A program made the translations under genes and the position numbers. The notes under the pieces are model-generated. The model was given only the letters and a program-made list of their open reading frames with translations. It had not been told where the DNA came from and searched no databases. A stretch of 64,000 nucleotides of DNA from Imbricaverruca yamaguchii (lineage: Eukaryota; Arthropoda; Thecostraca; Neoverrucidae): contig JAOTOL010001435.1 in the NCBI GenBank assembly GCA_034440575.1, positions 931,001 to 995,000 of the forward strand, given 5' to 3'. Below are positions 25,361-36,009 of the stretch, piece after piece (position 1 is the stretch's first letter; each line of letters opens with the position of its first letter).

Positions 25361-26003
25361 GGATGCCGTGGATGGCAATGGATGTCGTGTATGGGATGGA
25401 TGCCGTGTATGGGATGGATGCCGTGGATGGGGGTGGATGCCATGGATGGCGGTGGATGGCGGTGGATGGCGGTGGGTGGATGGCGGTGGATGGCGGTGGA
25501 TGGCGGTGGATGGCGGCGGATGGCGGTGGTTGCCATGGATGGCGGCGGATGGCGGTGGATGGCGGCGGATGGCGGTGGTTGCCATGGATGGCGGTGGTTG
25601 CCATGGATGGCGGCGGATGGCGGCGGATGGCGGCGGATGGCGGCGGATGGCGGCGGATAGCGGTGGACGCCGTGGATGGCGGCGGATGGGGGTGGATGGC
25701 GGTGGATGGCGGTGGATGGCGGTGGATGGCGGTGGACGCCGTGGATGGCGGTGGATGCCGTGGATGGCGGTGGGTGGCGGTGGATGGCGGTGGACGCCGT
25801 GGATGGCGGCGGATGGCGGTGGTTGCCATGGATGGCGGTGGATGGCTGCGGATGGCGGCGGATGGCGGGGATGGCGGTGGTTGCCATGGATGGCGGCGGA
25901 TGGCGGTGGATGGCGGTGGATGGCGGCGGATGGCGGTGGATGGCGGTGGATGACGGTGGTTGCCATGGATGGCGGTGGATGGCGGTGGACGGCGGTGGTT
26001 GTT
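25361..26003. repeat. 10-bp GGATGGCGGT minisatellite, about 640 bp
   Basis: Tandem GGATGGCGGT and GGATGGCGGC with periodic GTTGCCATGGAT and GACGCCGTGGAT interruptions. It accounts for long open frames on both strands, including 370- to 540-codon frames that also cross the CA repeat. Confidence 0.96.
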
Positions 26004-26242
26004 GAAGTGAAGCGTGTGTGGCTGAGTGGTCACATGACGTGATCTGCCCTCCAGTGTAGTTTCCAGTGTCGACGCGGCGGTCGCGCGCGTCTCCGGCGTC
26101 GATTCTCGGTCGACACTCGCCACCAGCACTCCGGAGTTTATTGGTTTGGCAGCGATACGATTATTAAGAATTCTCTCGACTACAGGTCCGCTGGGATGCA
26201 CCTTCTCATCCGTATTTTGCGGGCTTTCACTACAGCTTCCTA

Positions 26243-26298
26243 CTGGGCGCTATATGATCAGCATGGTCGATGCGCCCTAAAGCCAAAATAGCTAACTA
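26243..26298 (+). mobile_element. short retroposed module, 56 bp, with perfect target-site duplication
   Basis: Perfect 14-bp direct repeats ACTACAGCTTCCTA lie at 26229-26242 and 26299-26312. Between them are CTGGGCGCTATATGATC, GGTCGATGCGCCCTAAAG and CCAAAATAGCTAACTA. GGGCGC (26245-26250) can pair with GCGCCC (26272-26277). This is the clearest insertion of the family and fixes both element ends. Confidence 0.88.
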
Positions 26299-26319
26299 AC
26301 TACAGCTTCCTAATTTCTT

Positions 26320-26980
26320 GGAGGCTGGGGGAGAGCATCAGGTACCATCACGCCATATATATATAGTGCTACAGATTGGTTTCGATCAAAGATACGAATG
26401 AAGATAGTCCTATATAAGGTGACAAAGACATGTTTTCTCTTGCCTCGATTTAGCATTACAGACTACATTAATGTGAAATATATGATCGGTTTGTAACTGA
26501 TTAATTTTCGTTGGAAAAGTGGGGAAGTAGGCCCAAGAAGGCCAAGAGATAGCATATGCGTGTCTTAGACGTCAATCTGAGACGCTTATGAATAGGAAAA
26601 CTTCTACATAAAAGAGCAAGCTTGGCTAATGCAGTCAAGTAGGACACGGAGGAAAATGGCAAAAGCGGACATAACAGTTACATGCAAAATTATGTGTTAT
26701 GCGAAAGTAACAAAATCGCGCATGCATATATTGAAACCACTAAGGCTCGATTTCAGTCATCTATGAGTGTTCGAAAAAGTTTGGCTGGTTGAGGTTTATC
26801 TTCCCAGCAGACGTCTGGTTTGTGAAAATCCTGCTCAATCAGAACGCTGGTGCCCCCATTCGTGCACCCTGCTGACATCTATAAATGTAACCGTGTGAAC
26901 ATGTAGAGAAAGCACAGACAAATCGTTGCTTGAAATGCTGATTAAAATGTTGAAACAATATCAGAATGGGTCGATTGTTG
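26320..26980. other. no recognisable gene
   Basis: AT-rich DNA between two arrays, without recognisable features. Confidence 0.5.
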
Positions 26981-26984
26981 CCAG

Positions 26985-28005
26985 GTCCGTGCGTGGTAAC
27001 GTCCCCGCTGTCGTGTGTGGTGCGCCCGTGTGGTCAATCTGTGGTCACGTCCCTGCTGCCGTGTGTGGTGCGCCCGTGTGGTCAATCTGTGGTCACTTCC
27101 CTGCTGCCGTGTGTGGTGCGCCCGTGTGGTCAATCTGTGGTCACGTCCCTGCTGCCGTGTATGGTGCGCCCGTGTGGTGAACCTGTGGTCACGTCTCTGC
27201 TGCCGTGTGTGGTGCGCCCGTGTGGTCAGTCTGTGGTCACGTCCCTGCTGCCGTGTGTGGTGCGCCCGTGTGGTCAACCTGTGGTCACGTCTCTGCTGCC
27301 GTGTGTGGTGCGCCCGTGTGGTCAATCTGTGGTAACGTCCCTGCTGCCGTGTGTGGTGCGCCCGTGTGGTCAATCTGTGGTCACGTCTCCGCTGCCGTGT
27401 GTGGTGCGCCCGTGTGGTCAATCTGTGGTAACGTCCCTGCTGCCGTGTGTGGTGCGGCCGTGTGGTCAATCTGTGGTCACGTCCCCGCTGCCGTGTGTGG
27501 TGCGCCCGTGTGGTCAATCTGTGGTCACGTCTCCGCTGCCGTGTGTGGTGCGCCCGTGTGGTCAATCTGTGGTAACGTCCCTGCTGCCGTGTGTGGTGCG
27601 GCCGTGTGATCAATCTGTGGTCACGTCCCTGCTGCCGTGTGTGGTGCGCCCGTGTGGTCAATCTGTGGTCACGTCTCCGCTGCCGTGTGTGGTGCGCCCG
27701 TGTGGTCAATCTGTGGTAACGTCCCTGCTGCCGTGTGTGGTGCGGCCGTGTGGTCAATCTGTGGTCACGTCCCTGCTGCCGTGTGTGGTGCGCCCGTGTG
27801 GTCAATCTGTGGTCACGTCCCTGCTGCCGTGTGTGGTGCGCCCGTGTGGTCAATCTGTGGTAACGTCCCCGCTGCCGTGTGTGGTGCGCCCGTGTGGTCA
27901 ATCTGTGGTAACGTCCCCGCTGCCGTGTGTGGTGCGCCCGTGTGGTCAATCTGTGGTCACGTCCCCGCTGCCGTGTGTGGTGCGCCCGTGTGGTCAATCT
28001 CTGAG
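26985..28005. repeat. 48-bp minisatellite, about 21 copies
   Basis: Unit GTGTGTGGTGCGCCCGTGTG, then GTCAATCTGTGGTCACGTCC and CTGCTGCC. It is very homogeneous, with variants at TCACGT/TAACGT and CGCCC/CGGCC arranged non-randomly. Forty-eight is 16 codons, so frames on both strands (repeat peptides VVTSLLPCVVRPCGQS and RQRGRDHRLTTRAHHT) stay open. There is no start context, splice structure or known domain to make it a gene. Confidence 0.94.
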
Positions 28006-28182
28006 ACAGAAGTATGGCTGGCATGTCACCGGCAACGTCGTGTGGCAACTCGCATGGCTGTTGTCGCCAAAAGAGGAAGCTGTTGTTTCTGAGCTGCCAA
28101 GAAAATGCTCGCGTATCGAAGGTTGGGTGTTGCAACTGTAATACCCGCAATGTTGCATCCTGCGCACATTGACTCCAGGCGG

Positions 28183-28366
28183 GAGCCGCCTCGGAGCTGA
28201 TCATGTCGGTGTTGGATGATGTCGCGAAGGACCTCCTTGCCAGGAGCTGCCTCGGAGATCATCACGTCGGTGTTGGGTGATGTCGCGAAGGACCTCCTTG
28301 CCAGGAGCTGCCTCGGAGCTCATCACGTCGGTGTTGGGTGATGTCGCGAAGGACCTCCGTGCCGCG
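28183..28366. repeat. 61-bp tandem repeat, 3 copies
   Basis: Unit GAGCTGCCTCGGAGCTCATC, then ACGTCGGTGTTGGGTGATGT and CGCGAAGGACCTCCTTGCCAG. The copies are over 90% identical by eye. Confidence 0.93.
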
Positions 28367-28369
28367 CCT

Positions 28370-28900
28370 GCCTCGATACGCCGGCGATTGATGTGTCGTA
28401 ATGGACACCGCACCGCGCCGCATCGTCCCCTGATGAGCGCCACATTTGTCGCGGCCGCGCCGCTGTCCGGCACGGCACGCGGCGTCATAATGGCCGACTC
28501 AAGTGTCCGCGACGATGTCCGGCGCGGTCCACGGGCTGCGCCGTAATCGCCAGCCCAGTGCCGGTCAGCTCCTCAGGCTGCATAAAATATCGACACAATC
28601 TACTCGGTAGAATGACCGCATTACAGGTTTTATGTCCGATTTGTCCCCTGCAAATCGGCCCTCTTATTGAAATGGCCAAATGTGCATTGATGTACGAGAA
28701 AATATGCCTAGCTTGGCGCTTTTCTCGGGAGTTATACACGAGTGAGCAATGGTTTCGTCCGCAATATCTTACAGACGCTGCGGTTGCTACGGTTATTGGT
28801 TTTATTGAAAAGTCGTATTTTATCAGGCAAAGCGTTTCTATCCAATGCATTTCCTCATTTCTATGTACTATTATCCAAATCTGATCCGTCGGAAACGAAT
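28370..28900. promoter_or_regulatory. CpG-rich patch grading into AT-rich conserved-looking DNA
   Basis: CpG-dense to about 28560, then sequence with TTTTATTG and ATAAAATAT type homeobox-like sites. No coding family is recognised. Regulatory function is inferred from composition only. Confidence 0.2.
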
Positions 28901-29540
28901 TTGCTGCCCGTTTAAGTCTGTGACGGGTGGCAATCCCATGTTTAACGCGCAATGCTCAAAGGTTGTCCCATTGTGTTCCGTGTCGTTCGGTCGGAGCGTC
29001 TGGCATGCACTGACATTGATCCCTGAGGCAGAGCAGTAATCGATTCCGCCTGCGGTCCGATAATGAAATTCCTAATTTCACGGACCTTTCTCTCGTAGTT
29101 GTCGGATTAGAGATTTCGTCACGTTCACGTGAAGCTCATACAGTATAATCCTCGCATAGTCTGCCTCTGGGCATAGCTGACGGGAATCAGTTGCGACGTA
29201 TAGTCATGGCATTATACAAATAATCTACCCATTGCATAAGTTACTTCGTCCAATAAAATCCAAGTATTTTGCTCCTCTATCTTCATGATATATCTCCATG
29301 TGCTTGCAATCACGGGTGCCTGTTTATTGTACCTTGATTGGGCCATTGCCTCCTCTATGCTGATTTCCCGTGGTTTCAAGGTTTAATATGTGACCATAGA
29401 AGTTATCAACCCCATGCTTGGGAACCTCAGCGCTATTACATACATTATCTCCGGCCAGTTTGCTAAAATATGGCTCGTGCCGACAATGCATGTTCGTCTA
29501 TGTGGACACATCGATGCACAGCAGACATGCCTAAAGTGGC
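28900..29540. other. no recognisable gene
   Basis: Ordinary AT-rich sequence with no recognisable motif. Confidence 0.5.
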
Positions 29541-29810
29541 ATCACATCGCCGACGGCGGGCCGGCATGCGGCCATCGGTCGCCGTCGGTCGCCGTCGGTC
29601 GCCGTCGACGGCCAGGCGGTGCCAGTTGACGCCGCCAGACCGAGCCTGCCCCGACACCATTGTCACGCCGACGTCGGCCCGCGCGGCGTCCCGCCAGATG
29701 TTAGCGGCTCGCGCCCACATAATGTGGCCCGGTCGGCGTCCGTCAGCCGCCGCCGCCGCCGCCGCCGGCGGCCACTCGTCGGCACCGACGGCGGCGGCAC
29801 CGTCGTGCAC

Positions 29811-30805
29811 GCGCCAGGTGTGGCGCCGGCCGCATCGGTCGCGACAGGTCAAGGAGCGGCTTGGCGTCGAGTCTGTGCGCCGGTCGCGACTGCCTTTGTG
29901 CGCGCGTGTGCGCTCATGGTTACCCGGCGGCCGGGTTGCCGCAGCCGGGCTTCGTGCTCCGCGCTGCGTGAGGGGGCGGCACCCTCCGCCGTTGGTGAGC
30001 ACGCCCGAGGAGCAGCTGTGCCCCGTCGCGCGGTGACGGCGCCGTTGGCCAGCGACGCAGTGGACATCTGACGCCGACGTGGCGCGACAGGGCGCACCCC
30101 AGACGTGCTCACCAACGGCGAAAGGTGCCGCCGCCAGCGAGGCCCCATGACGCAGCACGGAGCAGGACTCCGGCGCCGCTCTGCCGCTGGGTAACCATGA
30201 GCGACGTCCGGCGCCGCTCTGCCGCCGGGTAACCATGAGCGACGTCCGGCGCCGCTCTGCCGCCGGGTAACCATGAGCGACGTCCGGCGCCGCTCTGCCG
30301 CCGGGTAACCATGAGCGACGTCGGGTGCTGCTCTGCCGCCGGGTAACCATGAGCGACGTCCGGCGCCGCTCTGCCGCCGGGTAACCATGAGCGACGTCCG
30401 GCGCCGCTCTGCCGCCGGGTAACCATGAGCGACGTCCGGCGCCGCTCTGCCGCCGGGTAACCATGAGCGACGGTGCCGCTATGCCGCCGGGTAACCATGA
30501 GCGACGGTGCCGCTATGCCGCCGGGTAACCATGAGCGACGGTGCCGCTATGCCGCCGGGTAACCATGAGCGACGTCCGGCGCCGCTCTGCCACCGGGTAA
30601 CCATGAGCGACGTCGGGTGCTGCTCTGCCGCCGGGTAACCATGAGCGACGTCCGGCGCCGCTCTGCCACCGGGTAACCATGAGCGACGTCCGGCGCCGCT
30701 CGGTCACCCGGTAACCATGAGCGCACAAATGCGCGCACAAAAGCCGCCGTGACCCTTGACCTGTCGCGACCGTGCTGCCGGCGTCACAACACACTCACTG
30801 GCGCC
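29811..30805. mobile_element. foldback-like inverted repeat with one minisatellite-expanded arm
   Basis: The arms at about 29811-30041 and 30072-30805 are complementary in the same order. GGTCGCGACAGGTCAAGG (29837-29854) pairs perfectly with 30754-30771. CGCCGTTGGTGAGCACG (29987-30003) pairs perfectly with 30104-30120. GCCTTTGTGCGCGCG (29892 on) pairs with 30721-30745, and CGCTCATGGTTACCC (29911-29925) pairs with every unit of the right-arm array. Only about 30 bp separate the arms. The left arm has one copy of the unit; the right arm has about 15. This is the architecture of foldback transposons, but no transposase or target duplication is seen, so an inverted duplication is an alternative. 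Confidence 0.65.
30165..30722. repeat. 38/34-bp minisatellite in the right foldback arm
   Basis: Units read GCCGGGTAACCATGAGCGAC then GTCCGGCGCCGCTCTGCC (38 bp). A 34-bp variant with GGTGCCGCTATGCC occurs three times in a row at about 30470-30560. About 15 copies in all. The open minus-strand frames with MVTRRQSGAGRRSWLPGG repeats come from this array. Confidence 0.93.
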
Positions 30806-30809
30806 ATCT

Positions 30810-31835
30810 CACTGGTGACAGGCGGTCGCAGCATCATCGGGTGCACTTGGCCAGCCACGTGTAGGAATCGTCCAGCACAGATTCGTGTCGGGGAATGCAG
30901 CCGTTCGCAGAAAGGAAGAACCGGTTTGCTGCAGAAGCTTGCAGTTTTGTGCATGACTCAGCTGGCGCCGCACACGGCATTGGGCGGCGCACATGAACTG
31001 CCAGACGACCAGAGGCAAGAATCACGGTGACAAGTTTGGCCAAACGGAACAGGCGCACACACAGACATGCAGACATACAAGCGTCCCCACGCTCAGCTCC
31101 CTGCCAGGAGTCCAATCGCTTTAGTCGTATGTAGCTGAATGGCAGCTGAGTGACGGTAAACTGACCCCAGCGAGGCGAGCTCTATGGTGAGAAGGGATCA
31201 CTGCAGGATGGCTTGCCACCTCGCAACAGTCAGCAGGGCGACAGACTGTTGTGTCGGCCGAGGAGACCCACTCACTCTCGAAACGGCTAGGCTGATCGCG
31301 CTGATCAGAAGCAGTCTGTGGTCACAGCAACAAGTCTGTGATCAGTAAGGCTCAGGGTGGTCCAATGACCGCATGGTGGTTTCCTTGATCACCACAGGGG
31401 CCATCTACTGTCAGATTAGCCCCTGCGATTGGAATGGTCCTGTTGCGGCTGAGGTGTAGTTGGTTTTGCCGTCCTGACCGAGTAATATACTGTTCCGATG
31501 CTGCGAGATACGTGCTATTCTACCACCTTGAACAGACTGTATATATACATATATATTTATAATAAAGCCATCTAAAGGTTACTTATGTGCTCAGTGGCGG
31601 TGCCACTGGGTGTGGATAGGGGTAACAACCGCTCAAAAATTAAAAGCTTAACATTAGAGATATGGCTGTGGACTGGTCAGAATCGACCCAAAATCGGTGT
31701 GCTCCCTTCCCCCATATCTCCAGGGCGTGGTGCCGCGCCTGCTTGTGCTCATGGCAGGGACATTCGGAAAATATTCAGTAGGCATGTTGTACACGAATCT
31801 CTGCAAAAACTAGTTGATGGTACGCTCAGAGCTAT
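30810..31835. other. no recognisable gene
   Basis: GC-intermediate sequence with no recognised family. A short TATATACATATATAT tract lies at 31541-31556. Confidence 0.45.
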
Positions 31836-31837
31836 AG

Positions 31838-32640
31838 CCCCCTCCAACGGTTCAGGGCTCTTCCGATGGCTCAGGAGTCCCTCCGATGGTTCAGGGCCAC
31901 CTCCGATGATTAAAGGCCTCTTCGGACGAGTCAGGGCCCCCTTCAACGGTTCAGGGCCTCCTCCGTCGACCAAGAGTCCTTCCGTTGCCTCAAGAGCCCG
32001 CTTCCATTAACAGATCCAGGATGTGGGGGCAAAAGAACGCGGTTTTCCAAAAATGTTCCATTGTTTAAGAAATATATTAATCTTTGGGAGGGAATTGCGT
32101 TTTCTTCAAAACTTAGGGTCTGGATCCCCTTACTTCAAGGCTGGATTTGCCTACCCTCTTCAACGGCCAGGGCCGTATTCATCGGCTCATGGATGCACTG
32201 TCAGCTCGCAGGCCACTTAACAACCAGAGGCCCCTCCGTCGGCCCAGAGGCCCTTTTTGCCGTCCCGGACATTCTCTTCTTCAGCCCGGTTCATCTATGC
32301 GACTTGAGGACCTCTTCATCGGGCTAAAGACCGCCCTGTCAGCTCTGGACTACTCTCCACCAGCGTGCAAGATACAAAAGGCGGCCCAGGGGCCCTGCAC
32401 CTCCGGCCAAGGGGCCTTCTTCAAATCAGGGACTTCTTTTATGGGCCAAGACCTTCTCCGTCCGGCCGGGGTGCCTCCTCAAAATTTTTGCCGCCTCCGT
32501 CAGAACACTATGGATCCAGGGGCACTTCAAACCGGCTCGGGCCCTCTTCGACGGTCCAGGTTTTTTTTGCAATCGCTAGAGACCCTCCACCTGTTCAGAG
32601 ACCCCCTCCGTGGGCTCAGGGACACTCCTTACATTCCTTG
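31838..32640. repeat. ancient, strongly diverged 20-bp tandem repeat
   Basis: Successive 20-bp units such as GGTTCAGGGCCACCTCCGAT, GAGTCAGGGCCCCCTTCAAC and GGTTCAGGGCCTCCTCCGTC are clear at 31850-32000. The same 20-bp phase can be followed, with decay, to about 32640 (GGGCCAAGACCTTCTCCGTC). The 226- and 141-codon open frames here read through the repeat. Confidence 0.75.
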
Positions 32641-32649
32641 TGACAACCA

Positions 32650-33120
32650 CAAAGCCCCAAGAGAACCACAGAGACGGCTAGAGTGGTGTCCGCGACACGA
32701 AAATGAACATGTTCACCGTAAGCGGGTTCCATGTGATATCCAGAGTGGATCCGGCTCATCCAGAGGACTCTCGTCGTGGCTTCGAAGGGTCAGGCAATGG
32801 TCAAGAAGGCATTCCTTGCTGGTTTGACATATGACGGCTGAGTTACCAGAAGGTCCTTCGGGCAGTCGGCTGGTCCATGTTACTTCTAAATAATCTTGTG
32901 ACGATTATGGATTTTTCTGTAAACATGCACAATAAATCGTAGATCATAATTGATCACATATTAGCCGGTTATGTATACCCTTTCAGAACGCCCTGACTCC
33001 TCAGCTGAGCGGCAGAAGCTAAATACATGCATGTCGCAGTCCAAAGGTGACGGTACTCCCTGATCTGTGTGAGGTCATGTACCCGCTATGGCGAAAGAAG
33101 CCTGACGCCTGGCACACGGA
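32650..33120. other. no recognisable gene
   Basis: No motif, repeat or coding similarity noticed. Confidence 0.5.
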
Positions 33121-33139
33121 CTCATTTCAACGCCAGTAT

Positions 33140-33560
33140 CGGTCTTTCGCCAGCCGTGTGCACCCGGCCGCCAAAGCCGCTCGATCCCGCGTCTGCTCCG
33201 GTGCACAGTGCCGCCGCAACACTGCAAAAGATAAACAAGTAAATAGCCGCCTGGCTGGGAGCAGTGTGTAAACAAGGCTTTTTGTAAACAGCCGCCGGCG
33301 GTCGGGGAGGGAGGACGCGGTCGGGCGCTGCTCCACGACCACCAGCCGCTGTTGGTCTGGCCGGCAGTGGGCGCGTGGGACTGGCTGGGTGTGGTGTCAC
33401 GGCGGCGTGCTTCTGGGACTCGCGCGTGATGAGCAGTCTCTGAGTGTTTCTGAGACGCCCTCCGGCCGCGACGTCCTCAGCAGGGGTAAGCTGTTGTCGG
33501 GCACAGGCGCCAGCCGGCGCTCGACCACGCAGTCAGTGTGCGTTAAAACCTTGTCTCGGC
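33140..33560. promoter_or_regulatory. CpG-rich island with a cluster of four forkhead sites
   Basis: ATAAACA (33231), GTAAATA (33239), GTAAACA (33268) and GTAAACA (33284) fall within 60 bp. All fit the forkhead consensus RYAAAYA in the same orientation. The flanks are CpG-rich and without coding similarity. In a FoxP locus this makes a plausible autoregulatory element, but forkhead motifs are short and other family members bind them. Confidence 0.4.
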
Positions 33561-34206
33561 GTCGTTAGACTCGCCCCTGTCCGACACGCCCTGTTGGCAT
33601 GGGTGGAGCTTGTTAGGAACATCGGGATGCTCATGACGCCTGACATTCTGGACGGTCTCTGGAATTGCCCGGAGTTCCAGCATCAGCTATATGGCTTTGC
33701 GCTTAGGAAGCATCGCTGGGGATACTGGGTAGGTCGGTGGTCCGGACACCTGGTTTGGTCCATTGTTAATGTGAATGTCATTTTCCCTATTTAATCTCAA
33801 CATACGTGTTGAAAGTAAGCATCTGAACCCTTGGTTTGGTGACAAATCTCCAACCTTGGTAGGAAGTGGCTTGACAATGAACTTATTCCATGGAACTCTC
33901 CGAAAAATGTACTTGAGATGCACCAATGGAGAATTTTGTCCATACCCCTTCGGATGCAGGCTTTACAACCCATTGGAACCTATCTTTGAAATGACGCAGT
34001 CGAAGGTGCGGGCTCCAATCAACCAATGCAGGCGACGTTAAGCCTTAGCCAAGCCTTGCATTTATACTGACTCTGGCAGTCGAAGCACCCAAATCTATAA
34101 ACCACCGCCATCTTAAGAAAGTCTAAAAAATATACCCCATGCACCAAGCCTAAGCTAACCAACCAATCATTAGCTACACCATCAAGGCCACGTGAGCTGG
34201 CTAACT

Positions 34207-34245
34207 TTGGGTTTTAGGGCGCATCAACTGCAGTGGTTATACAGC
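34207..34245 (-). mobile_element. short retroposed module, 39 bp, with perfect target-site duplication
   Basis: Perfect 13-bp direct repeats GAGCTGGCTAACT at 34194-34206 and 34246-34258 enclose only 39 bp. On the minus strand it reads GCTGTATAACCACTGCAG, then TTGATGCGCCCTAAAACCCAA. It is truncated by a few bases at both ends relative to the 55-bp copies. Confidence 0.82.
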
Positions 34246-34437
34246 GAGCTGGCTAACTCATGTGGCCAGATATGTGATTGCTCACAACAATGAAGTCGAG
34301 TGGTATTGCTTGCAATGAACTGCAATGCACCCAATTGAATGCAAAATTATGTAGGAATTGTTGGTGCAACTGTTGGTAGTTGTGACGCACAAATCAGCAA
34401 TGTTCCTGGCACCGCAAAATGTGATCATTTTTTTGTG

Positions 34438-34456
34438 CCATATATATATATATATA
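34438..34456. repeat. short TA tract
   Basis: About 17 bp of TA immediately before the retroelement fragment that follows. Confidence 0.85.
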
Positions 34457-34457
34457 C

Positions 34458-34725
34458 AGGCCGGGCCCCAGACACGCACCGAACGAGACTATTCCAGCCA
34501 CCTGTCACGCTCCTACATGACCATGAACACAAAGGTCCTAGCCACAGCTTTTGATAAGCGCCGCCTCCAAATCTTGGAAGCGGTTTTTATCAGGGAGATT
34601 GACCCGCCATCAACCGCCAGAGCAATGCACGAGGCACGTTGCTGTTATACGATGGCCCACAGCTTACCATTAGGCGCTAGGGCGATCGGCAGCGATGAAC
34701 TGATGATATTTGCTCTTGTTAGTTA
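34458..34725 (+). pseudogene. Penelope-like GIY-YIG endonuclease C-terminal fragment
   Basis: Translation includes GPQTRTERDYSSHLSRSYM, then KRRLQILEAVFIREIDPP and, after a gap, MAHSLPLG. It aligns with the minus-strand fragment at 35545-35766 over its length (GPQTHT; KRLHILEAIYMRERDLAINR; GSPLG). The Leu-Glu-Ala-hydrophobic-hydrophobic-Ile motif carries the catalytic Glu in GIY-YIG nucleases of Penelope-like elements. No reverse transcriptase is present. It starts directly at a TA tract, so it is a 5'-truncated copy. The exact retroelement class is inferred from short motifs. Confidence 0.45.
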
Positions 34726-35544
34726 GTCTTCTCATTGTACCCACCAAAAAGTGGAAGTACCATGCCATATATCGCACGTGTATGTATTCCATTGTTTTTC
34801 AAATTTGTGATTGCGACCAATTTGAACCGGTCTTGAAAATGTCCGTAGGGGGTGGGGCGTCGGAAATATAGCCAATGTTTTGCTTGCATATCGTATTTCT
34901 GTGTATGAATATCGTACATGAACATACGATCGATGGAGAGAGTATCGTAAGACAGATAAGAGAGTCTGGAGAAGAAAGAGTGCAACTTCCGTTCCGCGAT
35001 TGTGTTCAACCAACAGGGCATCGATAATGATCCGCTTCCAAGCTATATGGTCACTGCGGCTTTGCTGTTCATTAGTTTCTTTGATGTGGCTTCAAATCTT
35101 CTTATTCTGTTTTCGTGCTCGGATTCGGGTTGTCTCAAAATGGTACCGGAGCTTCATAATGATTGAAGAAAGATAGCTGCTTAAAGAACGCATAGCTTGT
35201 GTCCATGTTAACATTTGGTCATGACATCATATGACATCAGGAACAAGCGCAGATTGCTAACGGAGTCACGCAGGTAATACGTTTATGTTACGTTGATCTT
35301 AGTGTGCAAGAGTCGAAGTCCGGTATGCATATAAATATAATGCAGGTATCGTCTAGTATTTGTAAGCGTTCACTGGCAAATATTTAGTTACCAGGGTACA
35401 TATAGGTGAGTTTATTTTCCAACACACTGAGAATGGAGCGTGCAAAGCATATTTGGGTGACATCACACGGCAGAAAATTAAACACTGATAGTCGCTATCC
35501 ACAAGGTCACACCAAAAACAGTTCCGATGTTGGCTTTAGTGTCA

Positions 35545-35766
35545 CGATTTGCCCAGTGGTGATCCGTCATTCAGCGACAGATTACTTCGTGCATTGACCT
35601 GCCGGTTTATAGCCAAGTCTCTTTCGCGCATGTATATAGCCTCCAGTATGTGAAGGCGTTTTGGCTCGTGTGATCTGGTCATGCTATTGGTATTGTCGAC
35701 CATTTGTTGTCTCGTGAAGCTTGTGTCGTAGTGTATGTTCGTATGCGTCTGTGGACCACCGCTCAA
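35545..35766 (-). pseudogene. Penelope-like GIY-YIG endonuclease C-terminal fragment
   Basis: The minus-strand frame reads GGPQTHTNIHYDTSFTRQQM, then EPKRLHILEAIYMRERDL and AINRQVN. The shape is Lys-Arg-Leu-x-x-Leu-Glu-Ala-x-Tyr-x, followed by Asn-Arg-Gln, as in the end of the GIY-YIG domain of Penelope-like elements. It is homologous to the fragment at 34458-34725 in the opposite orientation, about 1 kb away. TA tracts begin about 80 bp beyond its N-terminal side. Confidence 0.5.
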
Positions 35767-35843
35767 GAATTGAAGTCACATGAAAGAAACAATGAAACAG
35801 CTAAGCCGCAGTGGCCTTTAACCAAGAATGCGCATATATGTAT

Positions 35844-35844
<1 letters not shown>

Positions 35845-35874
<30 letters not shown>

Positions 35875-35934
35875 ACCAGAGCAGTATATATATAGCAATA
35901 TGACCAGAGCAGTCGAAGCGCCCGAAAGCCCAAA

Positions 35935-36004
<70 letters not shown>
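35845..36004. repeat. two TA microsatellites interrupted by a module-like fragment
   Basis: TA tracts at 35848-35872 and 35935-36004 flank TGACCAGAGCAG-containing sequence that resembles the short retroposed module. Confidence 0.95.
35888..35936 (+). mobile_element. module-like fragment inside a TA tract
   Basis: ATATGACCAGAGCAGTCGAA and GCGCCCGAAAGCCCAAA align with the module. The fragment is bounded on both sides by TA repeats, and ATGACCAGAGCAG also occurs just upstream at about 35873. Confidence 0.45.
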
Positions 36005-36007
<3 letters not shown>

Positions 36008-36009
36008 CA

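Noticed and set aside
26942..28204. 391-codon (+) and 420-codon (-) frames with 16-residue repeats
   Set aside because: A 48-bp array keeps both strands open. No signal peptide, known repeat fold or splice structure supports a protein.
29463..30498. 333-codon minus frame with MVTRRQ repeats
   Set aside because: Lies in the foldback arm minisatellite and CpG island; composition-driven.
31585..32827. 141- and 226-codon frames
   Set aside because: They follow a decayed 20-bp repeat and have no recognisable domain.
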